A DNA stretch of 64,000 nucleotides from Tetracentron sinense (GCA_015143295.1 CM026551.1:14681827-14745826); one strand, 5' to 3'. Shown: positions 1 through 11,777, counted from the stretch's first letter. Program-made: numbers and translations. Notes: generated by a model from the letters alone, not told the origin.

Positions 1-400
1 AATCAAGCTTGAAAGCTCGACCCGAATTCAAAAGTCTGGCTCGAAGCTGGGCTCGGCCCGAATTGATTCAAGCTCGAGCCAGGTTTGTCTTGTCTTGGCT
101 TGGCTCAATCTCGGCTTGAATACTTTTTTTTAAAATTATATTATTTATATATATAACAATAATATATATAAATAATATTTTTATTTTTTAATAATATTCG
201 AGTCGAGCTGAGCTCGGGCTGAACCGAGCCTCAATCGAGCCGGGCTGAATCAAACAAGGGTTGGACCGAACTCGGCTTGATTGGATTTTCAAGTTTTTTT
301 TTAGGCTTGGCTTGGCCCATCCAAACCTAAAATTTGAGTCAATCTCAGGCCGAACTGGGTTGAGCTGAGCCGCACAAACGGGCTGATCGCTAGGTGCAAG
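1..400. repeat. Degenerate repeat rich in GCTCGAG/CTCGGCC words
   Basis: GC-rich words such as GCTCGAG, GAGCTCGG and CGGGCTGA recur in both orientations around an AT-only core at 120-200, giving an imperfect inverted-repeat look. The style resembles the hAT-like element at 32345-32894. No coding sense was found. The left end lies outside the window. Confidence 0.4.
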
Positions 401-404
401 TGCC

Positions 405-512
405 ATTATTTTAAAAAGTAAGGGTACTTAATGTACTTTCAAAAAACTGAGGGGTGTATGTGTATTTTCATCAAACATCAGGGGGTGTAAATGTTTCTCC
501 TAAAAATTGTGT
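405..512. repeat. Fragment of the MITE end seen at 8955-9520
   Basis: The stretch reading GAGGGGTGTATGTGTATTTTC and the following GTGTAAATG match the right arm of the long-inverted-repeat element at 9480-9540. Only one end is present, so this is a truncated copy. The next 50 bases (515-565) resemble one end of the MITE family at 30858 and 50048 (ACTTATTTTCTC plus CAACCAAACAT-like). Confidence 0.4.
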
Positions 513-655
513 TAGAAATCTAATTTGTTCTCCCATGTTTTTACTTATTTTCTCAACAATCAAACATGTCATCATTTGACAAGAAAGTAAAAGAAAGTTT
601 TTTGTTTTTCAAAACAATATTTTGAAATTTTTACACAAAACATGTTTGGTTCTGT

Positions 656-1405
656 GCCTCCCAAGCGGGACTCTTGAAAACCTCCTGACTCAGGTTGTAT
701 TAAGATGGATAGAGATGGTTCGGTTCGTAACAACCAATGCAGGTATGACTTTATTTTAAGGAATGTGGAGGGGTGCCCAAGTGACCACACAACGGGGGCT
801 AAAGAGGAGGGGTCAGTTATTTCTATGGAGCTCCTTGCAATTTGCAAGGGCCTTGAGGTAGCCCTTCACTTTGGATTCAAAAGTATTCAGGTGGGGTCCA
901 ATTCTATGTGGGTCGTTGGTTGTATTAACAGCAACACATGTGGTCGACCGTGGAAAGAGGTTGTTTTCCTCGCCAATATTAATAGGATATTAGTTGTTTT
1001 GACTACTTTGAGATTTGTCATGTCCCTCGTGAAACTAATAGGGCAGTCGACTTCTTATGGAAGCTTTGCTTTGCATAGCCCCTACAGAGATCGAAAATAA
1101 TAGGGCAGTCGACTTCTTATGGAAGCTTTGCTTATAGCCCCTACAGAGATCGAAAATAATAGGGCAGTCGACTTCTTATGGAAGCTTTGCTTTGCATAGA
1201 CCCTACAGAGATCAGTTTCAACCCGTCTGATTTTCTTCAAGGATTGACTAAAATTATTAATGAAGATGGGACGAGGTCTAGATTTATGTGAATGTAGTTT
1301 TTCTATTTGTCTAGATTTATGTGAATGTAGTTTTTCTATTTTCTAATGCAGGTCAGGGTCTGCTTAATCCCAGCTTTTCTCTTTAAAAAAAAGAAAAAGA
1401 AGAGA
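656..1405 (+). pseudogene. 3' end of a LINE (non-LTR retrotransposon) with RNase H-like domain
   Basis: A 131-codon frame (705-1100) reads like the C-terminal RNase H domain that follows plant L1-type reverse transcriptases: it begins MDRDGSVRNN (the D-G-S start of the fold), has an MELLAICKGLEVAL helix, then SIQVGSNSMWVVGCIN, where the usual second acidic position looks lost. It ends in VDFLWK-like residues that fall in the tandem repeat just downstream. An A-rich tail (TTTAAAAAAAAG) follows near 1383-1400, as expected for a LINE 3' end. The reverse transcriptase itself is absent, so this is a 5'-truncated dead copy. It lies inside the (CAC)n TIR element. Confidence 0.6.
1037..1215 (+). repeat. 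Three tandem units of about 58-62 bp in the LINE tail
   Basis: The unit starting AATAGGGCAGTCGACTTCTT and ending CCTACAGAGATC occurs three times head to tail. The middle unit has a 4-base deletion (GCTTATAGC versus GCTTTGCATAGC). A second short direct duplication (GATTTATGTGAATGTAG, twice) follows at 1279-1345. Confidence 0.85.
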
Positions 1406-1529
1406 CCATGTTTCTACATTTTGTTTTCATAAAAAAAAAAAAAAACTAATTTTTTGAAAATCAAGGGAAAAGAAAATTTCAATTACCTTTGTTTTTTAAA
1501 ACAAAAAACAGAAGCAGAAAATAGGAACT

Positions 1530-1796
1530 GCTGCACCATCCACCACTCACCACTACTACCACCCACTACTACTACCACGCTACCCACAATCACAATACTA
1601 TCACCACTACCACCACACCAGCACACTAAACTCACCCACACCACCACCAACCATCACACCACCACACTACACTCACCCACACCACCACCAACCACCAACC
1701 ACCACCACCACCACCACCACCACACTATACTCACCTACACCACCACCCACCACCGCAATACTACCACCACACCACCACTAATCTCTACCACCACCA
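1530..1796. repeat. (CAC/CCA)n trinucleotide tract of copy A
   Basis: A run of CAC, CCA and ACC triplets with occasional ACT interruptions. It makes open reading frames of Thr/His/Pro in one direction that are not genes. It is the core of the TIR family also seen at 27001-27440 and, inverted, at 62248-62700. Confidence 0.85.
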
Positions 1797-1897
1797 TGGG
1801 ATTGGAATTGTTTACTTATTAAGTTCATCATATTTATCAAACACTTTTTTTTGTTTGTATTTTTTTTTAAAAGTAACAATAAATAATGTCAAACATG

Positions 1898-4800
1898 TTT
1901 CTACTTGAAATAAGAAATTGAGAAGAATAGTTTTTTTATTCTCTTCAACATTCTAGATCCTACAATCAAGCATACAACTATAATCTACAGGATAGGAAAG
2001 AGTCATCTACAAGATAGGAAAGAATCACAAGAGAAAAAAAGAGAAAGAATCAAATCGCAACACTCTCCCTCAAGTTGGTGCATAGATATCACACATGCCC
2101 AACTTGTCCAAAAACTTCGAGAACACTCGACTTGGAACTGCTTTGGTGAAAATATCGGCCAACTGATCCTCTGATCGAATCTGTGGCAACTCCACAATCT
2201 TCTCATCCAACTTCTCCTTTATGAAGAATCTGTCTACCTCCACATGCTTTGTACGATCATGTTGAACCGGATTGTGAGCAATATCACAGGCTGCTTTATT
2301 GTCACAATATAGCTGACTTTGCTGCCTAGGTAGACAGCCCAAATCTCGTAGAAGAAGTCTTAGCCACAACGCCTCACATACTCCAAGTACCATACCTCTA
2401 AACTCAGCCTTTGCACTTGATCGTGCAACAACATTCTGCTTTTTGCTTCTCCATGTAACAAGATTACCTCCTACAAAAGTGAAATAGCCTGAAGTAGAAC
2501 GCCTGTCATCTATTGCTCCAGCCCAGTCAGCATCGGTATATGCATCCACACTTCGATAATCCTCATTTTTAGTGAACAAAATTCCTTTTCCAGGGGCAGA
2601 CTTCAGATATCTCAAAATGCGCAAAACTGCATTCATATGTTGCTCTCTAGGATTATGCATAAACTGGCTAACAATACTCAATGCATAGGCAAGGTCTGGC
2701 CTTGTGTGTGCTAAGTACATCAGTCTTCCTACGAGTCTCTGGTATCTTCCTTTATCAACTGGCACCTGATTAGACTCGATACATAACTTCAATCCTTCTT
2801 TCACTGGTGTATCAGTTGGTTGACATGCTGACATACCAGTTTCCCATAACAAGTCTAAGGCATACTTTCTTTGAGACAGAAAGATCCCTATATCATATCG
2901 AGACACTTCAATACCAAGGAAATATTTCAAGGAGCCGAGGTCTTTCATTTCGAATTCGCTGGACAAGTAACCTTGTAGAACCTTCCTTTCTTCAGGATCA
3001 TTTCCTGTAACCACCATGTCATCCACATACACAATAAGTGCAGTAATCTTACCCTGCTGTTTCTTCAAGAATAAAGTGTGGTATGAATTGCTCTGACAGT
3101 AACCAAAGGCTCGCGTAGACTTTGTGAATCTTCCAAACCACGCCCTCGAAAATTGTTTCAACCCATACAGTGATTTCTGTAATCGGCACACCTTTCGACT
3201 ATGTATTTCTGGTATCATGCATCCGGGTGGAAGTTCTATGTAGACTTCTTCGGACAACTCTCCATGTAAAAAAGCATTTTTTACATCAAACTGTTGTAAT
3301 GGCGAACCCAAGTTCGCAGCTCGAGATAACAAGACTCGTATTGTGTTGATTTTAGCTACAGGTGCAAATGTCTCTGTATAATTGATCCCATAGGTTTGAG
3401 TGTACCCTTTTGCCACTAGTCTCGCCTTAAAGCGTTCAATTGTACCATCTGCTTTGTACTTCACAGTATAAACCCACCGACATCCAACTGGTTTCTTTCC
3501 TGTTGGACGGTCAACAAGTTCTCAGGTTTTATTTTCCTGCAATGATTTCATCTCCTCATTCATAGCAGCTTTCCACCTTGAGTCAGCTAAGGCTTCCTGC
3601 ACATTGTTAGGAATAGATACAGTAGATAATTGATTTAAAAATGACTGATTTGATTCTGACAAACGATGGTTAGACACATAATGATTCATGAGATATTTAA
3701 CTTTACTACAAAGTTCGGGTTCATATGTGGGTTTAGGGATACCTTTGGTGAGACGCTGTGGTAGCTGTTTTCTAGATGGTTCAGGAACATCCTCAGCAAG
3801 CGAATGGTTTGGTGTATCAGTTGCCTGTGGTGTGATGGACTCTGACTGAGGTGGAGTCACAACTTCAGTTTCTGGGTGTTCATCACTACTTTCATCCAAT
3901 TCTCCCACTTCTTGATTAATAGGTTCAGGGAGTTCCCTTTCTTCAGAGATATGAACATCCACATCTTCAGAGAGTTCATCATCATAGTCTAGAGTCTGAA
4001 TTTCATTCTGGTACTCCCCCTGAAGTTCAGGCTCAGCGGAAAAATACATTGATTCTTCCTGAAAAACTACATCTAATGTAATAAACATTCGTTGGTTGGA
4101 GGATGATAGCATCGGTACCCCTTTTGATAAGTAGCATATCCTAGAAAGACACATCGCAACGCTCAAGGAGATAACTTGTTGCGCTGATGCTTATGGAGAT
4201 GTACGAATGCTACACAACCAAAGATGTGAGGAGGTAAATTTGGGACAGTTGGAGCAACAATCGCCTCAGCAAGAGCTTGGGAGGGTGTCTGGAAATCAAT
4301 AGTGCTGGAGGGTACCCGATTGATCAAATATGCTGCCGAGGTAAGTGCTTCGTCCCAATAGGACAACAGCATATGGGCTTCTATCAATGAAGCACGGACA
4401 ACCTCCAACAAGTGACGATTTTTTCTCTCAGCCACCCCATTCTGCTGAGGTGTATTGGAACAAGTAGTTTGATGAATAGTTCCGTTTCCTTTCAGATACT
4501 GCTAAAGTTCAGAACTCAAATATTCGCCTCCATTATCACTATGGAGAATTTGAACCTGTGTATTGTACTGAGTGTGAACCATTGTATAAAATTTTTGAAA
4601 TAACAAGTTCACTTCACCTTTAGATTTCATCAAGCTCACCCAAGTCATCCTTGTACAATTGTCAATAAAAGTAACAAACCAACGTGATCTACCTAAGGTA
4701 GTGACCTTGGACGGATCCCAAACATCAGAATGTATGATCATAAAAGGAACTGGACTCTTATTCAAAGTTAATGGAAAAGAAACACGATGACTTTTTGCAA

Positions 4801-6604
4801 GTTCACAAACTTCACACCGGAAACTAGAAACATCAAATTTTGCAAATAATCTAGGAAATAATTTCTTCAGGTAGCCAAAGGAAGCATGCCCCAGATGTCG
4901 ATGCTATAACCAGATTTTCTGCTTCTCTCCCTCAGATCCATTCACCGTTAGAGCTTGATGTAGCTTGTCCGAACTCTTTGACACCAAGTCCAAGTAATAC
5001 AACTTCCCTCGCCTAACACCACAACCAATCGTTTGCCTCGTCTGGATGTCCTTAAACACACAATAATCAGGCCACAAAATTATAACACAGAGTAAAGCAG
5101 TGGTGATTTGGGAAACTGACAACAAATCATAATCCAAAGATGGAACGACTAAAACGGAATCTAGATTCAAAGTATCAATGAGAGGTAAGGGTCCTTCTCC
5201 AATAATTGGGGCCGAAGAGCCATTGGCAGTGGAAACAAATTTTTGTGAGGACGATTTAAGGGGTAAGACCTGTCTAGAATCAAATGTCATATGATCCATA
5301 ACACCGGAATCAATTATCCATGTACTATTAGAAACAAGTGTGGACATATTTAAGACCTTATCACCACTACCTGCCGCTGCTGCTAATGCCGTGAGTTGTC
5401 CAGCAACATCATCCGATGTCTTTGTTTCAACAACTGTAGCACTGGAGGTCTTCTTGGAATTCCTCTTCCGTGAGTCGCGGCTATGATCCCACCATTCTAG
5501 ATACCCCACAAGCTCAAAGCAATGACTTTTGGTATGACCAGTTTGATTGCAATGAGTGCATTTTTAGGTGGATTTATCGGCACCATTAGTGGTTTTAGGC
5601 TGGCCTTGAGAAGGCCGATTCTGATTAGACCGATAACGAGTCACCGTGGCTGAAGCTTCAGTCTTTTCTGGTTCTTCAATCATCGTTGCGCGTCAGATAG
5701 ATTCACGGCGGACCAATGCATAACATGCTTCTAATTCGGGAATAGGATCCTTTCTCAAAATTTCACCACGGACTTGTTCGAATTCACCATCTAATCCAGC
5801 AAGAAAAATATGCACCATTTGTCGCTGAACTGATTTTCAGTAAGATTCAACATCTTTCTCACTCTCCATGATCACCTTATCACGATGATCCAACTCACCA
5901 AAAATCTCAGTTAATTCTCCATAATACATAGAGAGTGTTCTGTCATTCTGTTTAGCAGAGAAAGCCCTCTGATTCAAGACAAACACCTGCAATTCATCTG
6001 CTCCATCATAAAAAGCTTTAGAAAGAGCTTTCCAAATATCTCGAGCGGTGGGTAGGCGAATGTGTCGCTTCATAATTTCTGGGGACATAGATAGCAACAG
6101 CTATCTCTTGACTTTTTGATTGTCTGCATACCACTTCTCATGCTTATCATCCTTCTCAGACGGAGGCTGAGAACTATCACGAATGAAAGAGAGTTTCTCC
6201 TTCTCAGCAATATGCATCTCCATGATTTGAGACCACAAATCATAGTTTGTTTCATCGAGTACAATCCCTGCCTTGAACAATGAACCTTCAGATTGAATAA
6301 TAATGGGAGCAGATTTGGAAACGTTTGGGACCAAATTTGTATCAGCCATGGTTCAATGAAGGGAACGGATTCAAGCTTCAAAGCTCTGATACCAACTTGA
6401 AATAAGAAATTGAGAAGAATAGTTTTTTTACTTTCTTCAGCATTACAATGTGTCTATAGGTACATATATTGATGGTTCAACATTCTAGATCCTACAATCA
6501 AGCATACAGCTATAATCTACAGGATAGGAAAGAGTCATCTACAAGATAGGAAAAAATCACAAGAGAAAAAAAGGGAAAGAATCAAACCAAATCGCAACAT
6601 TTCT
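1898..6604 (-). mobile_element. Ty1/copia LTR retrotransposon, full length but dead
   Basis: LTRs lie at 1903-2062 (160 bp, with a deletion of about 45 bp) and 6395-6599 (205 bp). Read on the minus strand each starts TGTTGCGATTTG. A 5-bp target duplication TTTCT flanks the element (1898-1902 and 6600-6604). The primer binding site, minus strand TGGTATCAGAGC, abuts the 5' LTR at 6383-6394 and fits initiator Met-tRNA. A purine tract (TTGAGGGAGAG, minus strand) sits at 2063-2073 next to the 3' LTR. The internal region encodes the copia order gag, protease, integrase, RT, RNase H. It inserted into the (CAC)n-core TIR element. Confidence 0.93.
2070..6349 (-). pseudogene. Copia gag-pol polyprotein, disrupted
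   Basis: Minus-strand reading frames in copia order: gag from an ATG at 6349; a CCHC knuckle (CTHCNQTGHTKSHC) near 5555, just upstream of the 5509-4904 frame; a protease motif reading DSGV instead of DSGA near 5310; an integrase core with HSDNGGEY near 4520 and AERKNR near 4425; reverse transcriptase with YVDDM near 3020; and RNase H with YTDADWAG and SSAKAEF. Frames are broken between 6100 and 5837, at about 5570-5510, about 4900-4765, 4502-4435 and 3522-3464, so no complete polyprotein is made. The RT/RNase H part is a single open frame of 464 codons, suggesting fairly recent death. This is plant retrotransposon machinery, not a host gene. Confidence 0.9.
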
Positions 6605-6799
6605 TACTTTAAGTTCATCTTATTTACCAAACATATTTTTTTGTTTTGTTTTTTTCTTTAAACAAGTAACAGTAAGTAATGCCAAACATGTTTCTTGCTT
6701 AAAAATTTTGAATGCCAATCATGTTTCTTACTTAAAAATTTTGAAAAACAAAAAGTTGTTTCCAGTTTTTAAAAACAAAAAATAAAAATAGAAAAATGG

Positions 6800-6985
6800 T
6801 AGTTTGTAAGAAACACACTTTCCTTTTCTTGCACTTTCTTAAAAGTGACAAATTTTCTCCGAAAAACTTCTTCCATCTTTTATTGATTGTTTTGAAAGAA
6901 AATCGCAGTTTCTTTTCTTCTTTCCTTTTATTTTTTTTTTTCATTTTCTTTCACCCACTTTCTTGCCAAACGAACACACCCTTAG
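6800..6985. mobile_element. Tourist-like MITE, truncated
   Basis: The right end reads CACTTTCTTGCCAAACGAACACACCCTTA, the inverse of a GGGTGTGTTCG terminus with TAA next to it. The body (AAGTGACAAATTTTC, CTTTTCTTGCACTTTC) matches the complete element at 50201-50403 in inverse orientation. The left end merges with the tail of the (CAC)n element. Confidence 0.55.
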
Positions 6986-6986
6986 G

Positions 6987-7460
6987 GTAGAAGACTCTTG
7001 GCAAATAGTGCCAAGGCTGGTGTGGATCTAAGGGTGTCATTAGACTAGGGTTAGCTCGTATCCCTAGCCGCCCTATTCTGGGCCTGTCAGCCAGTTAAAT
7101 AGTCGACTGGACTTGGGGCTAGTAGGACTTGAGGCTCGTTTTACTATATTCTAACCATCCTGGTCCGATAACTTTTTATAAAAAAAAAAAAAAACCCTTC
7201 AATGGCTATGATAAGCTCGATTTGGTTCGGCCGAGCTCGGTCCTATGCTAGACCCGATTCAGTTTGTCCTGAGGCAAGCTTGGACAAGCCCCATTAAGGA
7301 TAGGGTCGGGCTTGAACCTACCTCTATAGGGCAATGGATAATCGGACCACAACGGGCTGGCACGATCCATTGACACCCCTACATGAATCGGACCACCCAG
7401 CAGCTCAGTGGGCTGCTAGGTCATAATTATCATGTTGAGAGGACATCCTAAAGGTTATAC
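6987..7460. repeat. 5' block of segmental duplication, arm 1
   Basis: From GACTCTTGGC to CATCCTAAAGGTTATA this block aligns with 18845-19270: shared words include GTGTGGATCTAAGGGTGTCATT, GTTAAATAGT, GGCTGGACTTGG-like, ACCTCTA, CCATTGACACC and GCTGCTAGGT. Its core has hAT-like GGGTGTCA ends. Since the match continues beyond the CCATTGACACC end into GCTGCTAGGT..ATCCTAAAG, I read it as part of the AGO2 segmental duplication rather than two independent insertions. Confidence 0.6.
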
Positions 7461-7469
7461 AACTTAAAA

Positions 7470-7717
7470 TTATTGGCGTAACTGATATGGGGCTGTGGTT
7501 GGATGTCTTGAGTTCGACTTCTCCTTGTTGGCTACCCTTATAGATTTATCCTTATTTACCTTATGCATGTGTTTGACTTCCCCTGGTTGGCTACCCATAG
7601 AGATTTATCCTTATTTATCTTGATGCTTGTGTGCTTGTGTTGGGGGATCTGCACGTGCCTGAGGGATTAGATGAGTCCTCTAAGAGGTCCGGACACCCTC
7701 GCCGCCAAAAAAAAAAA
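7470..7717 (+). mobile_element. SINE-like retroposon
   Basis: A possible pol III A-box (TGGCGTAACTGA region) is followed by a B-box-like GAGTTCGACTTCTCC at about 7510. The body has a direct repeat (TTGGCTACCC..AGATTTATCCTTATTTA, twice) and it ends in an A14 tail at 7707-7720. Arm 2 of the segmental duplication lacks it. I could not see a clean target duplication. Confidence 0.45.
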
Positions 7718-7757
7718 AAATGGAGCTTGGGGTTTGGCGATTCAATCGTACACGGAT

Positions 7758-8038
7758 GTTAAGTACTTTTTCTCCAAATAAAATAAAATAGATCAAATTA
7801 AATGATATGATCACTTCGAGAGGGCCTAATCTCCATTGATACCACTTCGTGGGGGTAAAACCTCCTTCAAGAACTCTCATTCATTCATCTTCTTTTACAA
7901 AACTAAACCATTACAAACATTTTATAGTGATCCCTACAAATTACAAACTACCCATTATCTCTCAATAACTAATTAGCTACACTCACTCCCTGCATAACTA
8001 ACAATTAACCGTCCACTATTTGAGTATATATCAACAGA
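7758..8038 (-). mobile_element. LTR plus PBS fragment (copia or TRIM type)
   Basis: On the minus strand an LTR of about 190 bp begins TGTTGATATATA at 8036, contains a TATA-like CTATAAAATG near 7925, and ends near 7845 directly before TGGTATCA, the start of an initiator-tRNA primer site. About 80 bp of internal sequence follow and then the element stops. It interrupts duplicated sequence: arm 2 reads ACACGGATGAGACAACTAAC without it (20118-20137), whereas arm 1 has ACACGGATG and CGACAGCTAAC on either side. Confidence 0.55.
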
Positions 8039-8479
8039 TGCGACAGCTAACTTGGGTGAATGCCATCGTTAAGAGATCGACTGCTTGAAATTTGTATAAT
8101 TTGGTGCGTCGCGGACTTCGATAAATATAGCATAGTAGGTTAATGTTGAATTACCATACAAACAGGCCGTTTAGCTTTTTGAACAGAACCATATATTGTT
8201 ACTTTATTTATTCTTCTGGTCCCTCTCCTCTGCTTCTTTATTCTTCTGGTCTCTCACTTTTCATCTGCTTCCATCCCGTCCATTTCCTCTTTCTTGTACG
8301 TCAATGTCTCTATCTATACATCATTGATATCAAGTTTTTGTTTCATTGAAGCTATTAATAATGACTTTCAAAACCTATCACTTAAAGTATATTCTTATAA
8401 ATTTACTCACGACTTATGTAATGAAAAAACTTAAAAGATTGCATTGACAAAACTTGCAAAATCTAACACTTTAAAGTTT

Positions 8480-8900
8480 AGAGCACTCTGCAAGAACTCT
8501 ACAAGTCTCACCAAAATAATGGACCAGCTTCTTAAAACTCTCAAAAAAGGATTAGGGGTATATATAAACTCTAATAATAGACCTTCTTATAACTGTCTAA
8601 ATAAAAAAAAGGATTAGGGGTATATATAGAACTCTCCTCAGGATAAAAAAAAAAGAAAAAAGATTAGGGGTATATATAGAACTCTCCTTGCAAGACTTAC
8701 GCTGCAAGTCTCACCAAAATAAATAATTGACCCTTTTAGAACTCTCAAGAAAAAATTAGGGGTATGGAACTCTCTTCGCAAATTCTCACACGAACACTTT
8801 TTATCAGAACTCTCTAGAAAAGATTTGGGGTATAGAATTCTCCTTGCAAATTCCCACACTTTGAAGAACACTTTTTTCAGGCACTTTGCAAGACTTACTC
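8480..8900. repeat. Imperfect tandem repeats with AGGGGTATATATA words
   Basis: The phrases GGATTAGGGGTATATATA, GAACTCTCCTTGCAA and CTGCAAGTCTCACCAAAATAA recur four to five times with variable spacing. No coding sense. It lies between the duplicated block at 8040-8400 and the AGO promoter. Confidence 0.6.
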
Positions 8901-8954
8901 TGCAAGCCTCACCAAAAAAAAAAAAAAAAAACTTCTTTTAAAAAAACCTAAGAG

Positions 8955-9520
8955 GTTTGACAAAAATACACATAGACCCCCTCAAGTTTCAAAAAATACA
9001 TTAACTATCCATACTTTTCAAAATATAGACACTAACATCCCTTCCATCAGTTGACCGATAGAATGATGATGTCATGGGATAAAATAGTATGAACTACCAA
9101 AAATATTCTCTTTAAAGTTGTCATTTTCAATTTTTCTTATTTACGAAATTGTCATTTCTTTTTTGAATGAAATCAAATCCTCTAAGGTGACCATTGGGGT
9201 GGGTGAATCTAACTCCATTTAAGGGGTGTAAAGAAGGACACGTGGCCACCTCAAGGGGTGTCAAAAAGGACATGTGGTCACTCTAGAAGATTTGATTTCA
9301 TTCAAAAAAGAAGAGACAAATCGTAAATAAGAAAAATGAAAAATGACAACTTTAGAGAGGGTTGTTTTGGTAGTTCATACCATTTTTACTCATGACATTA
9401 TCATTCCATCAGTTGACTAAAGATCAACTGATGGAAGGGATGTTAGTGTCAATATTTTGAAAAGTAAAGGTACATAATATATTTTCTAAAATTTGAGGGG
9501 TTTATGTGTATTTTCGTAAC
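8955..9520. mobile_element. Long-inverted-repeat MITE (Mutator-like style)
   Basis: Two arms of about 250 bp are inverse complements: ACAAAAATACACATA..CCCTCAA..ACACTAACATCCCTTCCATCAG at the left and CTGATGGAAGGGATGTTAGTGT..GAGGGGTTTATGTGTATTTTCGT at the right, with a short centre around 9225-9260. No transposase. It sits about 0.5 kb upstream of AGO copy 1. Confidence 0.75.
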
Positions 9521-9739
9521 ATCAACTGTGTAAATGTATTTTCCCCCAAAGAATTTCAAAAGATTGTGGATTATAGAACTCTCAAGAAGGGACCAAATTC
9601 ATCTCGCTTCCGACCCACATGTCAACGGTCTCTTTTGACACATCTTAGCTGTGATTAAGATTTATTAAGTTTTAGGTTTATAGGAACCTTAATTTTTATT
9701 TTTTTAAGAAATAATAATTACAGGAGTTAAAATTTCATA

Positions 9740-10046
9740 ACCGGGATTTAAACGGCACGGATTTGGTCTGGCGACCAGAAACGCCTCCCATAGACGGAAC
9801 CTCCTACTAAACGTCGAAAAGTAGTCTCCCGGGCAAAAGCAGCCGCACACATTTCAAATTCTAAGATTCTTTCCGTGTGAAAATGGTACCCTTTCCGCGT
9901 ACGGTAAAAACCTTCGACAGCAAGTAAGGGTATTGTCGTCATTTCATCACTATACCTGTGCCTTCCTAAATAAGAAGTCTAAACGACTTGGAATGTCACA
10001 AACCGCACTTTCATTTTTTTCTGTTAATTGACGTTTATTGGGTGCA
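9740..10046 (+). promoter_or_regulatory. Promoter and 5' UTR region of AGO copy 1
   Basis: This stretch aligns with 22950-23210 upstream of copy 2: GGCAAAAGCAGCC, CAAGTAAGGGTATTGTCGTCATTTCATC, TATACCT, GTCACAAAC and CTGTTAATTGA all have counterparts in the same order just ahead of the ATG. Conservation between paralogs while the surroundings diverge marks it as the likely regulatory and leader region. The transcription start cannot be placed from sequence alone. Confidence 0.55.
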
Positions 10047-11740
10047 ATGGAGAACCATGCAAGAGGAAGAGGAAGAGGAAGACACAATCAAAATCAAGGA
10101 AATCAGTTGGGTTACCGACCGGATTCCGGCGTTGGTCGGAGTTCCGGGCAAGTACCCAATTCGAGTGACGCTCAGTTTAGCAGACCCACGAGGCCGAATT
10201 CCGGCGGGGGGTCAACAAGTGGGAGTTCCAGCGGAGGAAGTTGGAGGGGTTCCGGCCGAGGACAACCTTTTGCTCCAGTTCCGTCACAGAGACCTGAATC
10301 GGTTTCTGGTAAGTATCTGAAAGTTTGTTATATATATATATATATATATTGAGCCATGACCACGCACGAGATCGATCTTTCTTTCTTTTGTGTTTCGTTT
10401 GAATGTTTGGTTTCGGTCGGGTGTGATAATATGGTATTTGAAAATGATAATACGAGAAAATTCAAGCCTCGAACATGCTTGTAAAATGGGACATTTTTCT
10501 TATACAGGTCCTTCTAGTTCTAGTTCTAGTTCTAGTTCTTCCGGGCAGCAAAGAGTTCCAGTAAAACGACCCGACAATGGTGGAAAACAGGGCACCAAAA
10601 ATATTCGCCTTCTGGTAAATCACTTTCTCTCCAATTTCGACTCCAAATCAACCATACTACACTACGACGTCGACATTAAACCAGAGGAACCACCCAAGCA
10701 TGGTCGAACAGTACAGATATCTAAGTCCGACATGTGTATGATCAGAGACAAGTTATTTTCTGATGAGCCTGAAAAGTTTCCTATGTCCATGACTGCCTAC
10801 GACAAGGAGAAAAACATTTTCAGCGCTGTAGAGCTACCCACTGGGACATTCAGGGTGGAACTGGAACTGTCCGGCGGAGAGGGCATCAAGACTCGCACAT
10901 ACATATTTATAATAAATCTTGTGAAAGAGATAGAGCTTTGGAAGTTGGAGGCTTACTTAAATGGGAACCTGTCGCCGATCCCCCGCGACGTATTACAAGG
11001 GATGGATTTGGTCATGAAAGAGAACCCAAGTAGACACCGGATTCCGATCCACGGGAGCTTTTACTCCAAAGAATACAATAACCATGATGATCTCGGCTGT
11101 GGTCTCATAGCTTCTAGAGGGATTAAACATAGCCTGAAGCCCACTTCCCAGCGTCTTGCACTGTGTGTGGACTACTCAGTTTTGCCATTTCGGAAGCCAG
11201 TCCCAGTACTAGAATTCCTTCAACAACACTTATACAGGTTTAATCCCGATCGTTTCGATGACCGGATGTGGAAAGATTTTGAGGATGCTTTGAAAGGATT
11301 GAGAGTGACAGTGAATCACCGGCAAACCAGATCCAAAAATACAATCACGGGGTTAACTAATCGCGGCTCCAGCAATCTGAAGTTCACCATGGAAGATCTA
11401 GAGGGTAAAAATCCGCCGAGGGAGGTTGGACTTGTAGATTATTTCAGGGACAAATATAAGAAGGAGATTAGGTACAAGGGCCTTCCTTGTTTGGATTTTA
11501 GTAAGGGTAAGAGAATTAATTATGTACCTATGGAGTTCTGTGAGTTGGTTGAGGGGCAGAGATTTCCAAAGGAGCTTTTGGGTAAGGATAAACATGTAGC
11601 TCGGAAATTCAAGGACATTGCTTTGGCAAAGCCATGGGAAAGAATGAAGCAGATACAGGATATGGTGCAAGCAAGCGATGGGCCTCTTGGGTACGTAAAT
11701 ATTCATCCTCATTTTTTCTTTTTTGTGTGTGCGCGCGCGC

Positions 11741-11777
<37 letters not shown>

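Larger units (their letters stand above)
572..6808. mobile_element. TIR element with (CAC)n core (copy A), split by LINE and copia insertions
   Basis: Pieces at 572-655, 1406-1902 and 6600-6808 match, in order, the intact family member at 26809-27649: the TTTTTACACAAAACATGTTTGG segment, a segment with AATCAAGG and AATTACC, a (CAC)n tract, then TTCATC..TATTT, AAGTAACAGT and AATGCCAAACATG. The LINE fragment (about 656-1405) and the copia element (1903-6599) interrupt it, so it is older than both. The terminal inverted repeats are eroded. A short internal duplication appears right of the copia insertion (two ACATGTTTCTT-like segments at 6685-6735). Confidence 0.6.

Noticed and set aside
1454-1822. 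Thr/His/Pro or Val/Gly/Trp-rich ORFs in the (CAC)n and (GGT)n tracts here, at 26562-27529 and at 62179-62791
   Set aside because: Pure translations of trinucleotide arrays inside TIR elements, open on both strands, with no conserved flanks.
8143-8349. Small 68-codon ORF upstream of AGO copy 1
   Set aside because: Lies in the duplicated non-coding flank; frame not conserved in arm 2.
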